Shown piece after piece: positions 40,743 through 50,168 of a stretch of 64,000 nucleotides of DNA. Numbering within the stretch: the stretch's first letter is position 1; each line of letters opens with the position of its first letter. The notes under the pieces are model-generated. The model worked only from the letters and a program-made list of their open reading frames with translations, had not been told where the DNA came from and did no database searches. The position numbers were made by a program, and so were the translations under genes. Source of the DNA: BQOK01 sp048388525. GTDB lineage: Bacteria > Bacillota > Clostridia > Oscillospirales > Ruminococcaceae. Where the stretch lies: positions 1-64,000 of the forward strand of contig NZ_DBGCTQ010000004.1 of NCBI RefSeq assembly GCF_048388525.1, in the 5' to 3' direction.

Positions 40743-43553
40743 TCACAGCATATGGTCTGCCAGTGCGCGATACAGCGCGCCCGGGTCGATGGGTTTCGCA
40801 ATGTGGCCGTCCATACCGGCCGCGGCCGCCTTTTCCACATCCTCTTTAAAAGCGTCGGCGGTCATAGCCAGGATCGGCACGGCGGTCGCATCCGCCCGGG
40901 GGGCGGCGCGCAGCTGCCGTGCGGTCTCGTAGCCGTTCATGCCCGGCATCTGGATGTCCATCAGGATCAGTTGGTAGTGGTGTTCGGGCGAGCCCAGGAA
41001 CATCCGCAGCGCCTCCCTGCCGTCCAGCGCCCAGTCCACCGCCGCGCCCGTGGGCCGCAGCAGCTCCTGCGCCAACAGGGCGTTCATCTCGTTGTCCTCG
41101 GCCATCAGGATACGCCGTCCCTCCAGGTCCGGCGCGGCCCGCGGCCCTTCTTTTGCGGCGGGCGCCTTTGCCTGCTCTTCCGGCACTTCAAAGGGCAGCT
41201 CTACCGAAAAGCAGGTACCTTTGCCTTTTTCGCTCTCCACCGCCAGAGTGCCCCGCATGGCATCCACCAGCGCCTTCACGATCGACAGCCCCAACCCCGA
41301 GCCCCCATGGCGCCGGGCGGTGGTGCCGTCCTCCTGTTCAAAGGGCTGAAATATCCGGTGCAGCATCTCGGCGTTCATCCCCTCGCCGGTATCGCTCACC
41401 ACAAAGCGCACCCGCACGCTCCCCTCGGCAGCCTCCGCAAGCTCCACCGCCAATCTCACCTGCCCGCCGGCCGGGGTAAATTTCACCGCATTGGAGAGCA
41501 GGTTCATCAGCACCTGGTGGGTGCGCAGCTCATCACCCACCACCAGGTGCGGCAGCGCCTCGCTTTTTTCGGCAAGGTACTGCAGCCCTTTTTCCCCGCA
41601 CTGGGCCGCATACATCGAGTCCACGGCCCCCAGCATCTCCCAGAGTGGAAAAGGCTCTGCCGCAAGCTTAAGTTTTCCCTGCTCGATCGCCGCCATGTCC
41701 AGCACATCGTTGATGATCCCCAGCAAAACGCGGCCCGCGGTTTGTGTCTTTTGCAGGTAATCCCGCGCCCGGGCGGGTTCCTCCAGATGCTCGCTCGCCA
41801 GGTTGGAAAATCCCAGAATCGCGTTCAGCGGAGTGCGTATTTCATGGCTCATCCGGCTTAAAAATTCACCCTTGGCCCGGTTTGCCTGCTGGGTCTGGCG
41901 CACTGCCTGTTCCAGCCGGGCATTGGCGGCGTACAGTTGGTTCACATGGCGGTGCCTTTGTGCCAGCGCGCCGGCCAGGACCCCCACCAACAGCATCAGC
42001 AAAACACCGCCCACAGTCAGCGCCGCCCTGTATTTGTACAGCACGTCCTGCCAGGTCAGCTGGCTGGGCGAAGCCACCGTGTTGTTCAGCACGATGCGGC
42101 TCAGGGTTTCGTCTGCAAGGCAGCGAATGCTCTTGTTCAAAATTGAGACCAACAGCCCGCCCTCCTGGGTGTTGGGCGCCAACACGCACAGGTCCTCCGG
42201 AATCGAAAAACGCGGCAAGCTGGTCAATTCCTCATACCGGGGGTTCTGGGTCAGCTGCCCGAACACCAGCGTATCCTCTATGGCAATGTCCGCCTCCCCC
42301 CGAAGCACCCGTTCCAGGCAATCCTGTATGCTGAGCGAGTCCCCCAGAATATAGTGTGGATACTGGCTGTTCAGATAGGAGCGCCCCGCGGCAAAGCCCC
42401 GGGGCGTTTCCACCCGCAGTTGGTCGGTCAACAGCCCGGTGAAGCCCTGGCGGCACAGCGCGATCAGCGTGTCGCTGTAATAGGGCTCGCTCAGCAGGAT
42501 CCCCTGATCGGCCCGAAACAGCGCGCAGTCCATCACGCCGGCGCACATCTTGTATTCCCCGTTCTTCACCGCCTGCACCGGGCTGGTGGCGTGGGGCAGC
42601 GCAGCACATTCGAACCGCAGGCCGCTGATGCGGCCCAGCTCGGCCAGAATATCCACCGTGATCCCCTGTACCCGCCCGGTCTCCGGGTCGGTCCAGCTCC
42701 AGGGCGCGCGGGTGTACAGCAGCACCTCTATCGGCTGCGCCCCTTCAATATAGGCGGTCTCCTGCCTGGTAAAGGAGGGCTGGCGGGTGTTCAGGGATTC
42801 ACTGAAATAGCGCGTTTGCAGATCCTGCACAAACAAGGGGTCCTCCGCCATGACCTCGCCCAGCGCCGCCTCCAATTGCGCGATCAGCTCCGTATTTCCC
42901 TTCCAGCTCACCATAAATACAGGCTGTGCGCTGATGTGGCTCAGCAATTTGAACTGCTCCTGCCAATCCGCGGCGCCGGCTACCATGGCGTCCACCTGCC
43001 CGGTCTGTACCAGGCGGGCCGCTTCCGGTTCGTCTGCCACCATCACCCGCCGGGTCGCAAAGCCATGGGCCGCTTCCATCTGGTCCAGCACAGCATCCTG
43101 GCGGCTGCCTGCTACCAGGGCCACTGCCATACCGTCAAACGCTTCGTAATCACTGTAATACAGCTCGGTATCCAGGCGGCCGTACAGGTAAAACACCTCG
43201 CTGCCGCTGGCGTAACGGCAGAATTCCAGCTGGTCAGCCTCAGGGCCGCCGCGCTGCACCGCCCCCACCAGGTCGATCTCGTGCCGCGCCAGCATTTCCA
43301 AAAGCTCCGGCCAAGTGCCGTACACATACTCAAATTCCCAGCCAGTGTGTTCCTTTACCGCGTTTAAATATTCCGGCCCATATCCGCTCACGGTGCCGTC
43401 CGCCTGCTGCCGCACATAGGTGCCGCTGCGGAAGTATCCCACCCGCACCACCCGGGCGGGCTCCCCCGCTGCGCGGGCCGCAGGCGCCGCGCACAAAATA
43501 AAGACCGCCGCGCACACGGCGCACAGCCATTTTTTAATGTGCCCCAGCCGCAT
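40743..43553 (-). CDS. Hybrid sensor histidine kinase with two periplasmic binding domains
   Basis: 936 residues from ATG 43553 with GGGGGGAAC upstream; a TATACT -10 lies at 43607-43602. Signal/helix 1-27, then two tandem type 3 solute-binding domains (about 30-265: VVRVGYFRSGTYV; about 285-515: PIEVLLYTRAPWSW and YKMCAGVMDCALFRADQG). A membrane helix (AALTVGGVLLMLLVGVLAGAL) is followed by HisKA with FLSRMSHEIRTPLNAILGF, HATPase with NLLSNAVKFTP, DTGEGM and GGSGLGLSIV, and a C-terminal receiver with LMDIQMPGMNG (phospho-Asp) and AKPI. It resembles EvgS/BvgS-type sensors, but with no Hpt domain and no linked regulator. Likely senses an amino acid or organic acid. Confidence 0.92.
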   Translation of the reverse strand: MRLGHIKKWLCAVCAAVFILCAAPAARAAGEPARVVRVGYFRSGTYVRQQADGTVSGYGPEYLNAVKEHTGWEFEYVYGTWPELLEMLARHEIDLVGAVQRGGPEADQLEFCRYASGSEVFYLYGRLDTELYYSDYEAFDGMAVALVAGSRQDAVLDQMEAAHGFATRRVMVADEPEAARLVQTGQVDAMVAGAADWQEQFKLLSHISAQPVFMVSWKGNTELIAQLEAALGEVMAEDPLFVQDLQTRYFSESLNTRQPSFTRQETAYIEGAQPIEVLLYTRAPWSWTDPETGRVQGITVDILAELGRISGLRFECAALPHATSPVQAVKNGEYKMCAGVMDCALFRADQGILLSEPYYSDTLIALCRQGFTGLLTDQLRVETPRGFAAGRSYLNSQYPHYILGDSLSIQDCLERVLRGEADIAIEDTLVFGQLTQNPRYEELTSLPRFSIPEDLCVLAPNTQEGGLLVSILNKSIRCLADETLSRIVLNNTVASPSQLTWQDVLYKYRAALTVGGVLLMLLVGVLAGALAQRHRHVNQLYAANARLEQAVRQTQQANRAKGEFLSRMSHEIRTPLNAILGFSNLASEHLEEPARARDYLQKTQTAGRVLLGIINDVLDMAAIEQGKLKLAAEPFPLWEMLGAVDSMYAAQCGEKGLQYLAEKSEALPHLVVGDELRTHQVLMNLLSNAVKFTPAGGQVRLAVELAEAAEGSVRVRFVVSDTGEGMNAEMLHRIFQPFEQEDGTTARRHGGSGLGLSIVKALVDAMRGTLAVESEKGKGTCFSVELPFEVPEEQAKAPAAKEGPRAAPDLEGRRILMAEDNEMNALLAQELLRPTGAAVDWALDGREALRMFLGSPEHHYQLILMDIQMPGMNGYETARQLRAAPRADATAVPILAMTADAFKEDVEKAAAAGMDGHIAKPIDPGALYRALADHML

Positions 43554-43657
43554 GGGCAACGTTCCCCCCTTGCACAAAATAATTTTATAACCATTTTTTA
43601 CAGTATACCATGCCTGCCATACCTCTTCCACCCCAAAAAAGCGGCACAACGGGCTTT

Positions 43658-44569
43658 TTATCTGTTTTGCTCCGCCGTTTCCCTGCTCTTTTTGCCGGGC
43701 AGTTGCGCCAACACGATGGCACAAAACATCAGTGCACAGCCTACCAGCTCCCGCGCAGTGAGTGCCTGCCCCAGCACCAGCCAACCAGCCAGCACGCTGA
43801 ACACGCTCTCCAGGCTCAGCACCAGGCTGGCCAGGGTGGGCTCCACGTGCTTTTGCGCCACCACCTGCAGGGTATACGCTACCCCGCAGGACAGGACCCC
43901 GGCGTACAAAACCGGCGCCCAGGCCGCCGCAATCTGCCCCCAAGCTGGCTTTTCAAATAAAAGTGCCGGCACACCGCACACGATCCCCGCGGTAAAAAAC
44001 TGAATACATGACAATTTTACCCCGTCCGCCAGAGGCGAAAAATGGTCGATCACCAAAATATGCAGGCTGAACAGCCCGCTGCACCCCAGCAGCAGTGCAT
44101 CGCCCATTCCCAAGGCGGCGCCGCCGCTCCAGCACAGCAGGTACAGCCCGCCCAAAGCCAGCGCCACGGCGGCCCACACCTTTGCGCCGGGGCTGCGTTT
44201 TATAAAAATGCCAAGCACCGGCACCAGCACAATATACATGGCGGTAATGAACCCAGCCTTGCCCACGCTGGCATACTGCAGGCCCCACTGCTGCAATGTG
44301 CTGGCCACCGCCAGAATCACCCCGCACAGAACCCCGCCCGTCCATAGTTTTTTCTTCTCACCGGGGGCGGGCTGCCGCCCCGCGTTGCCCGATATCCGAC
44401 CGAAAGCTGTGATGAGGGGCAGCAGCACCACGCCGCCGATCAAGCTGCGCACGCCATTAAAGGTCAAAGGCCCAAGATAGTCATTTCCCACACTCTGCGC
44501 CACGAACGCGCCACCCCAGATCAGGGCGGTAAGGGCCAGCAGCAACAGGTGTTTGGGGCTTGTTTTCAT
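43658..44569 (-). CDS. EamA/DMT family transporter
   Basis: 303 residues from ATG 44569; a TTG at 44578 overlaps the ribosome site. Ten helices in two five-helix repeats: LLLLALTALIWGGAFVAQSVG opens the first, and the second holds LYAGVLSCGVAYTLQVVAQKHVEPTLASLVLSLESVFSVLAGWL, the most conserved EamA segment. Members export metabolites such as amino acids. Single gene. Confidence 0.92.
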   Translation of the reverse strand: MKTSPKHLLLLALTALIWGGAFVAQSVGNDYLGPLTFNGVRSLIGGVVLLPLITAFGRISGNAGRQPAPGEKKKLWTGGVLCGVILAVASTLQQWGLQYASVGKAGFITAMYIVLVPVLGIFIKRSPGAKVWAAVALALGGLYLLCWSGGAALGMGDALLLGCSGLFSLHILVIDHFSPLADGVKLSCIQFFTAGIVCGVPALLFEKPAWGQIAAAWAPVLYAGVLSCGVAYTLQVVAQKHVEPTLASLVLSLESVFSVLAGWLVLGQALTARELVGCALMFCAIVLAQLPGKKSRETAEQNR

Positions 44570-44953
44570 AAAAAGCAACGCTCCTTTTTGTGCAATATTG
44601 CAAAATAAAGTATATCACATCCCGTCCCCGGGGGAAAGCCCCGGCTGCCCCGGCTGCCCTGACTGCTCCTGGAAAGCGCTTGTTTTTCTGCCCCCTGAAA
44701 CGCGCGGCCGCACTATTACAGATATCTCGGTTGCCTTTTCATAGTAAAACAGGAGCAGGGAGGATTACTTCCGTGCGAAGGGCAAGCAAACATAAAAAGC
44801 CCGGTACCTTCGCACCGGTTTCCGGGATATATTTGCGCGTTTTTGCCCTTTGTATCCTTTACAAACCGCAACTTTTGTAGTAAATTGAAAACAGAATCGT
44901 TCTTTTCTCCAAAGTTTGCGCATATCTCTTTCAGCTTATTGTTCAACTTTGCT
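44570..44953 (+). other. CRISPR leader region
   Basis: 384 bases between the EamA gene and the first repeat with no convincing gene; open frames here have no ribosome site or recognisable domain. The last 90 bases are AT-rich, as expected for a leader. A stem AAGGGCAA...TTGCCCTT spans about 44779-44851. The degenerate terminal repeat lies at the other end of the array, so new spacers are added on this side. Confidence 0.65.
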
Positions 44954-46463
44954 GTCGCTCCCCTCACGGGGAGCGTGGATAGAAATCCATTGTAGCTTGT
45001 AGTCGTTCAGCCATTCCCGGGTCGCTCCCCTCACGGGGAGCGTGGATAGAAATATTCAAGACAAAATCGTGCGCGTCCTATACAACTGGTCGCTCCCCTC
45101 ACGGGGAGCGTGGATAGAAATGCTGCTGGGCGAGGTGCGGCGGATCGCCACAGAGGTCGCTCCCCTCACGGGGAGCGTGGATAGAAATTGGGGGCTGGTA
45201 TTGCTACCGTCTTGGTTATGCCGGTCGCTCCCCTCACGGGGAGCGTGGATAGAAATATGGGACTGGCTGAACACATCCACCGAAAGCCCGGTCGCTCCCC
45301 TCACGGGGAGCGTGGATAGAAATTTCTCCGATGGCCGACGCGACCTGCACCGCCGTTGTCGCTCCCCTCACGGGGAGCGTGGATAGAAATTCGTATACCT
45401 GGCCCAGGTTGCGCATATCGCCCCGGTCGCTCCCCTCACGGGGAGCGTGGATAGAAATCCACGCTCATCACGCTGGCCGTGGCCGCACCCGCGGTCGCTC
45501 CCCTCACGGGGAGCGTGGATAGAAATACTTAAAATCAACAGGCGAGCTAACACACGAGCCGTCGCTCCCCTCACGGGGAGCGTGGATAGAAATTCCGACG
45601 CTGAAATTCTGGCAAACCGGGGCGAATGTCGCTCCCCTCACGGGGAGCGTGGATAGAAATGCTAAAACGATCATGGAGACCTGCATCGATAACGGTCGCT
45701 CCCCTCACGGGGAGCGTGGATAGAAATGGCCCGTCGGGCCAGCTCGTAGGGCACAAACGCCGTCGCTCCCCTCACGGGGAGCGTGGATAGAAATCACAGG
45801 CCGGGCGGCGCCAGCCAGGCGTGGATTTGTCGCTCCCCTCACGGGGAGCGTGGATAGAAATAGGGGCGTTGCTCCCGCCCCCTTGCGAGGGGGCGTCGCT
45901 CCCCTCACGGGGAGCGTGGATAGAAATCAGTGGCGCGCTCGGTTTGGATGCAAGCGCCAGGTCGCTCCCCTCACGGGGAGCGTGGATAGAAATAGCCAGT
46001 TACAAACGCGCAAGAACGCCGTGACCGGTCGCTCCCCTCACGGGGAGCGTGGATAGAAATATTTCCAGGATCAAATTAAACACCGAGATAATGTGTCGCT
46101 CCCCTCACGGGGAGCGTGGATAGAAATTTATGTCCGAACGAGTGAACACGGCAAAGTGGGTGTCGCTCCCCTCACGGGGAGCGTGGATAGAAATTCCTCT
46201 TTGCCTTGGGGCTCGTCGGTGGCTGCCTGTCGCTCCCCTCACGGGGAGCGTGGATAGAAATTATTACGATGTCGAAAGCGATCAACCGCAGGTGTGTCGC
46301 TCCCCTCACGGGGAGCGTGGATAGAAATATCCAAAACCGCTACTTACTCCTGTGATATGATACGTCGCTCCCCTCACGGGGAGCGTGGATAGAAATACGG
46401 TAAACGCGCTGTAACCAAGGCGCCCGGCTGGTCGCTCCCCTCACGGGGAGCGCGGATAGGAAT
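44954..46463 (+). CRISPR. CRISPR array, 23 repeats, type I-C-like
   Basis: Twenty-three 33-base repeats and 22 spacers of 33-35 bases. The repeat begins GTCGCTCCCC, has a 7-bp stem (CTCCCCT...GGGGAG) and ends GTGGATAGAAAT, as in subtype I-C repeats. Repeats start at 44954, 45021, 45089, 45156, 45224, 45291, 45358, 45426, 45494, 45561, 45628, 45695, 45762, 45829, 45895, 45961, 46028, 46095, 46162, 46229, 46296, 46364 and 46431. All are identical except the last, which has two changes (GCGCGGATAGGAAT). No cas gene lies within 44 kb on the left or 17 kb on the right. The decayed unit at 1840-1926 belongs to the same repeat family. Confidence 0.98.
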
Positions 46464-46476
46464 CAGAAAAAACCAC

Positions 46477-46533
46477 AAAAAAGCGCCCTTGAAACTGGCA
46501 GTAACCGCCAGTTTCAAGGGCGTCATCTTTTTT
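46477..46533. terminator. Bidirectional terminator after the CRISPR array and the permease gene
   Basis: 16-bp perfect arms (46484-46499 and 46507-46522), loop AGTAACC. A tract of A on the left and of T on the right gives a terminator in both directions. Confidence 0.88.
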
Positions 46534-46561
46534 GAAAAGCTGTTTTCCGTACAATTTCCTA

Positions 46562-48232
46562 TCAAGCCACAATTTTATAATAGGTGCGTGCAGTGAGCAG
46601 ATATACGATCACGTAGATCACTGCGAACACCGTCAGGGTAATGCCCGTCACCAGCGCGAACAGGGGCAGGTTCGTCATGCCGAACGCGCCGCTCATCACC
46701 CCGAACATGGGCCGCAGGGCCACAAACAGGTGGATGCCCGCCACCAGCAGCGGCAAAAAGAACACGGTCACCACCTGGCTGCGGATGGTGCGCCGCACCT
46801 CGGGCTTGCTCATCCCCACCTTTTGCAGAATGTCGAAGCGCTGTTTGTCCTCGTAGCCCTCGCTCACCTGCTTGTAATAGATAATCAGCACCGTGGCCAT
46901 CAAAAAGATCAGCCCAAAGAACACGCCCATAAACAGCAGCATGCCGTACAGCTCCAAAAAGCGCTGCCGCGAGTCGGGGCGGGTGGTGATCCAGCCTTCC
47001 CAGCCGTCCGCTTTGTCCAGCAGGGCAAACAGCTCGTCGCTGAGTTGCCGCTGCTCGTCGCGCCCCAGTTGGGGCGTGTCGAATTCATAAACATAGGCGC
47101 TGCGCCCGTCCTGCCGCTGCATGAACTCCTTGTGCACGTTTTCGGGCCTGGCCCCGTATCTTGCCGCCATCTGTTCCATCAGCGCGTCCACTGCCGCGCC
47201 GCCGTCCTGGGCCGGGGTGTCGGTGCTGGCGGCGCCCTGGTGGTTGTAGCTGAGCACCTGGAGATTGTAGTCGTGGTCCAGCTTCCCCTCCAGGGTGTCC
47301 TCCATCCCCGCGTACAGGCACACGGTGGTAGCAATGGTCACCAGCACCGCCGTCGACAAAATGCAGATGCTGGCAAGCCCCATGGCGTTCTGCTTCATGC
47401 GCCACATCATGCCGGACACACCGGTGAAGTGGCGGGGGTGATAGTAGTAATTTTTGTTCCGGCGCAGCCCCTTCAGCAGGGCAATGCTGCCGCTGGTGAA
47501 CAGGCAGTAGGTGCCGATGATGACCAGCAGCACCGCAAAAAAGAACACAAGGAGTACCCAGACGGTGTTGTCGCTGGCAAGGGCCAGGCCATAGCCGCCA
47601 CCCAGGGTCAAAATGCCCAAAAGGGCCACGCCCCAGCGGGTGCGGGGTTCCTTTTCCCCCACATTCCCGCCCTGCAGCATGCCCACGGCCTTGCTGCGGT
47701 ACATCCGCCACAGGTTGCGCGCCAGGATCAGCGCAAAGATCACGCTGTACACCGCCACGGTCTCCGCCGCCGCCCGGGGGCTGGGAGCCAGGTACCCGGC
47801 GGTCACAGGCAGGCTCATCAGCTTCAGCAGCAGCATGTACACCAGCTCCCCCAGCAGCATTCCGCCCAAAATACCACCCGCAAAGCTCACCGCCGCCACA
47901 TACAGCGCCTCGTACACCAGCATGCGGCCCAGGTGCCGCTTTTCCATTCCCAAAATGCTGTAAACGCCGAATTCCTTCTGGCGGCGCTTGTTCAAAAAGC
48001 CGGAGGTGTAGAACAAAAAGAACCCGGCAAAAATCAGCGAAAGGCCGCCCGCCATGCCCATCACCATGCCCACCGTGCTGTCCAAAAAGCCTATATCCCC
48101 ATTGTTTGCAATGGCGATGATGATGTAATACAGCATCACGCACAGGCTGCAGGTGAGCAGGTAAGGCAGGTAAAACTGCTTGTTTTTGCGCACGCTGGTC
48201 ACGGCCAGCCGCGCGTATACCGCCTTACGCAT
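46562..48232 (-). CDS. BceB-like ABC transporter permease
   Basis: 556 residues from ATG 48232, overlapping the ATPase gene by eight bases. FtsX-like permease with about ten helices. It opens with RLAVTSVRKNKQFYLPYLLTCSLCVMLYYII, the classic BceB start, with RRQKEFGVYSILGMEKRHLGRMLVYE near 78-103 and the later DKQRFDILQKVGMSKPEVRRTIRSQ repeat. The outer domain between helices 7 and 8 is about 130 residues, shorter than the roughly 200 of classic BceB. It should protect against cell-wall peptide antibiotics and signal to the kinase upstream. Confidence 0.93.
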   Translation of the reverse strand: MRKAVYARLAVTSVRKNKQFYLPYLLTCSLCVMLYYIIIAIANNGDIGFLDSTVGMVMGMAGGLSLIFAGFFLFYTSGFLNKRRQKEFGVYSILGMEKRHLGRMLVYEALYVAAVSFAGGILGGMLLGELVYMLLLKLMSLPVTAGYLAPSPRAAAETVAVYSVIFALILARNLWRMYRSKAVGMLQGGNVGEKEPRTRWGVALLGILTLGGGYGLALASDNTVWVLLVFFFAVLLVIIGTYCLFTSGSIALLKGLRRNKNYYYHPRHFTGVSGMMWRMKQNAMGLASICILSTAVLVTIATTVCLYAGMEDTLEGKLDHDYNLQVLSYNHQGAASTDTPAQDGGAAVDALMEQMAARYGARPENVHKEFMQRQDGRSAYVYEFDTPQLGRDEQRQLSDELFALLDKADGWEGWITTRPDSRQRFLELYGMLLFMGVFFGLIFLMATVLIIYYKQVSEGYEDKQRFDILQKVGMSKPEVRRTIRSQVVTVFFLPLLVAGIHLFVALRPMFGVMSGAFGMTNLPLFALVTGITLTVFAVIYVIVYLLTARTYYKIVA

Positions 48233-48992
48233 GGGCGATCCCCCCCTGCGCGATCAGGGTCAGCGCCTCGCTGATGCGGCCAAAGAAGACGCTGTCCGGC
48301 GCATCGCCCCGGTAGAGCTGGTGGAACACCCGCCCGTCCTTGATAAACAGCACCCGCCCGGCATGGCTGGCTGCCTTGGCGCTGTGGGTCACCATCAAAA
48401 TGGTCTGCCCCGCTTTGTTCACCTGCCCGAACAGATCCAGCAATTCGTCCGACGAGCGGGAGTCCAGCGCGCCGGTGGGCTCGTCCGCCAAAACCAGCTG
48501 CGGTTCGGTGATGAGCGCCCGGGCCACGGCGGCCCGCTGCTTTTGCCCGCCCGACACCTCGTAAGGATACTTTTCCAGCAGCTCCGTGATCCCCAGCTTT
48601 TTGGCCAGGGGCTGTAGCCGGGTGTTCATCTCGTTGTAGCCGCGGCCGCTGAGCACCAAGGGCAAAAAGATGTTGTCCTTCAGGCTGAAGGTGTCCAGCA
48701 GGTTGAAGTCCTGGAACACGAACCCCAGGTTTTCCCGCCGCCACGCGGCGAGCTGCCGGTCCTTGATGGCGGAAAGCTCGGTGTCTCCCAAAAAGATCCG
48801 CCCGCCGGTGGGTTTGTCCAGCCCGGCCAGCAGGTTCAAAAGGGTGGTCTTGCCGCTGCCGGATTCCCCCATAATGGCCACATACTCGCCCTGTTCCACC
48901 GCAAAATCCACCCCGTCCAGCGCGGTCACGGTGTTGCCCCCAAACCGGGTGGTATACACCTTGCGCAGATCGGCCACTTCCAAAAGTCGCAT
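48225..48992 (-). CDS. BceA-like ABC transporter ATPase
   Basis: 255 residues from ATG 48992. Walker A GESGSGKTT, Q-loop VFQDFNLLDTFS, signature VSGGQKQR, Walker B LVLADEPTGALD and switch VTHS. The N-terminal KVYTTRFGGNTVTALDGVDF pattern is that of MacB/BceA-type ATPases that work with FtsX-like permeases, here the overlapping gene downstream. Confidence 0.95.
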   Translation of the reverse strand: MRLLEVADLRKVYTTRFGGNTVTALDGVDFAVEQGEYVAIMGESGSGKTTLLNLLAGLDKPTGGRIFLGDTELSAIKDRQLAAWRRENLGFVFQDFNLLDTFSLKDNIFLPLVLSGRGYNEMNTRLQPLAKKLGITELLEKYPYEVSGGQKQRAAVARALITEPQLVLADEPTGALDSRSSDELLDLFGQVNKAGQTILMVTHSAKAASHAGRVLFIKDGRVFHQLYRGDAPDSVFFGRISEALTLIAQGGIAHA

Positions 48993-49057
48993 CGCTCGCT
49001 TCTCCTTTCCCGTGGGCGGGGCCCCATGTTCTGAATTCCTGCCCGCCCTGTGGTTTT

Positions 49058-49130
49058 AGTATACCGCGGCGGCGGGCTGTGTGCCTTAGCCTGGGCTTAC
49101 AGCGGGAAGCTGTGGGTTACATTTTTGTAA
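49058..49130 (-). promoter_or_regulatory. BceR-type operator and promoter of the bceAB-like genes
   Basis: The dyad TTACA-N4-TGTAA at 49117-49130 is an exact match to the known binding motif TNACA-N4-TGTAA of BceR-like regulators. On the minus strand, TATACT (49063-49058) follows about 55 bases on and should be the -10. The ATPase start is at 48992. This fits control of the transporter by the linked BceRS-like pair. Confidence 0.8.
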
Positions 49131-49147
49131 GTTTGCCCAGGGCCCGC

Positions 49148-50167
49148 TCACTCCACCCCAAGGCGGGCCTCGGTCAGGTCGATCATGGCGGCGGTCCCCT
49201 TTCCTGGCGCGCTTTCCAGCCAGAACCGGTGCCCCAGGTTCGCCAGCACCTTTTTGCACAGGTACAGCCCAATCCCGGTGCTCTTTTTGTTCTCCCGGCC
49301 GTTGTAGCCGGTAAAGCCCCGCTCCATCACCCGGGGCAAATCCTCGGCGGCAATGCCGCAGCCCGTGTCCCGGATCACAAGGATCTTCCGCGGTCCCGGC
49401 GCAAGCTCAATGCTCACCTTCCCGTCCCCGGGCGTATACTTCAGCGCGTTCGAGAGCAGCTGTTCCAGGCAGAACGCCAGCCATTTTTCGTCGGTCAGGG
49501 CGGTGCCGTCCAGGGGGCCCAGCACAAGGTCGATTCTTTTCAGAATAAACAGCTTGGCATACTTGCGCACCGCGCCCTTCACCAAAGGCTCCAGCTCCGC
49601 GCGTCCCACCGCAAGATCGCCGGCCATGTCCTGGCTGCGCAGGTATTGCAGCACCAGCTCCACATATTGCTCGATCTTAAAAAGCTCCGCGGCAAGCTCG
49701 GGTGCGTTCTCGCCCCCGTCCGTCTGCAGCAGCAGTTGCATGGCGGCAATGGGGGTCTTGATCTGGTGCGCCCACAGCGTATAATAGTCGGTCATCTGGC
49801 GGCGGCCGGCGGCGTTTTCGCTCTCCAGCGCGGCGTTCTGCGCCGCAAGCCTTCGCAGCAGTTCCTGCTGGGCCGCCTGCTCGGCCCCGGTGGGGGGCGG
49901 CAGCTCGGCAATGCTGGCCGGCAGGTTCGCCGCCAGGCGCTCCAGCTCGTAGCACCGCTGCCAGGCGCAGCGGGCGTCCCACCCCAGCACAGCCAGCGCG
50001 GCGCACAGGCACAGCAGCCCCCCATAGGCCAGCGCGGGCAGCGGTGCGCCCGCCAGCCAGCCCACCAGGGCGTACGTCCCGCTGCACAGCGCCAGCAAAC
50101 CGGCTGCGCCCAGGTGGCGGCGCGCCTCCCGCCGGGTAAATTCCGCAAGCTTTTCCCGTTTTGTCAT
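49148..50167 (-). CDS. BceS-like intramembrane-sensing histidine kinase
   Basis: 339 residues from ATG 50167, directly after the regulator stop. Two helices with almost no outer loop (about 23-40 and 46-64) typify BceS. YYTLWAHQIKTPIAAMQLLLQ holds the phospho-His in the BceS-specific W-x-HQIKTP motif. HATPase: LEQLLSNALKYTPGD, RDTGCGIAAEDLPRVMERGFTG and STGIGLYLCKKV. It detects flux through the BceAB-like transporter. Confidence 0.94.
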   Translation of the reverse strand: MTKREKLAEFTRREARRHLGAAGLLALCSGTYALVGWLAGAPLPALAYGGLLCLCAALAVLGWDARCAWQRCYELERLAANLPASIAELPPPTGAEQAAQQELLRRLAAQNAALESENAAGRRQMTDYYTLWAHQIKTPIAAMQLLLQTDGGENAPELAAELFKIEQYVELVLQYLRSQDMAGDLAVGRAELEPLVKGAVRKYAKLFILKRIDLVLGPLDGTALTDEKWLAFCLEQLLSNALKYTPGDGKVSIELAPGPRKILVIRDTGCGIAAEDLPRVMERGFTGYNGRENKKSTGIGLYLCKKVLANLGHRFWLESAPGKGTAAMIDLTEARLGVE

Positions 50168-50168
50168 G

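Noticed and set aside
44590..44880. Open frame in the CRISPR leader region
   Set aside because: No ribosome site, unusual composition and no domain; the region behaves as leader.
45042..46324. Many short open frames on both strands through the CRISPR array
   Set aside because: They translate the repeats (recurring PLTGSVDRN or LPSRGAWIEI) and have no ribosome sites.
46532..48274. A long plus-strand open frame antisense to the BceB-like gene
   Set aside because: It is a GC-rich shadow of the real permease frame, His/Gln/Arg-rich and without a recognisable domain. The same holds for the long plus-strand frames over 5.2-7.2 kb, 8.3-9.9 kb and 61.5-62.9 kb.
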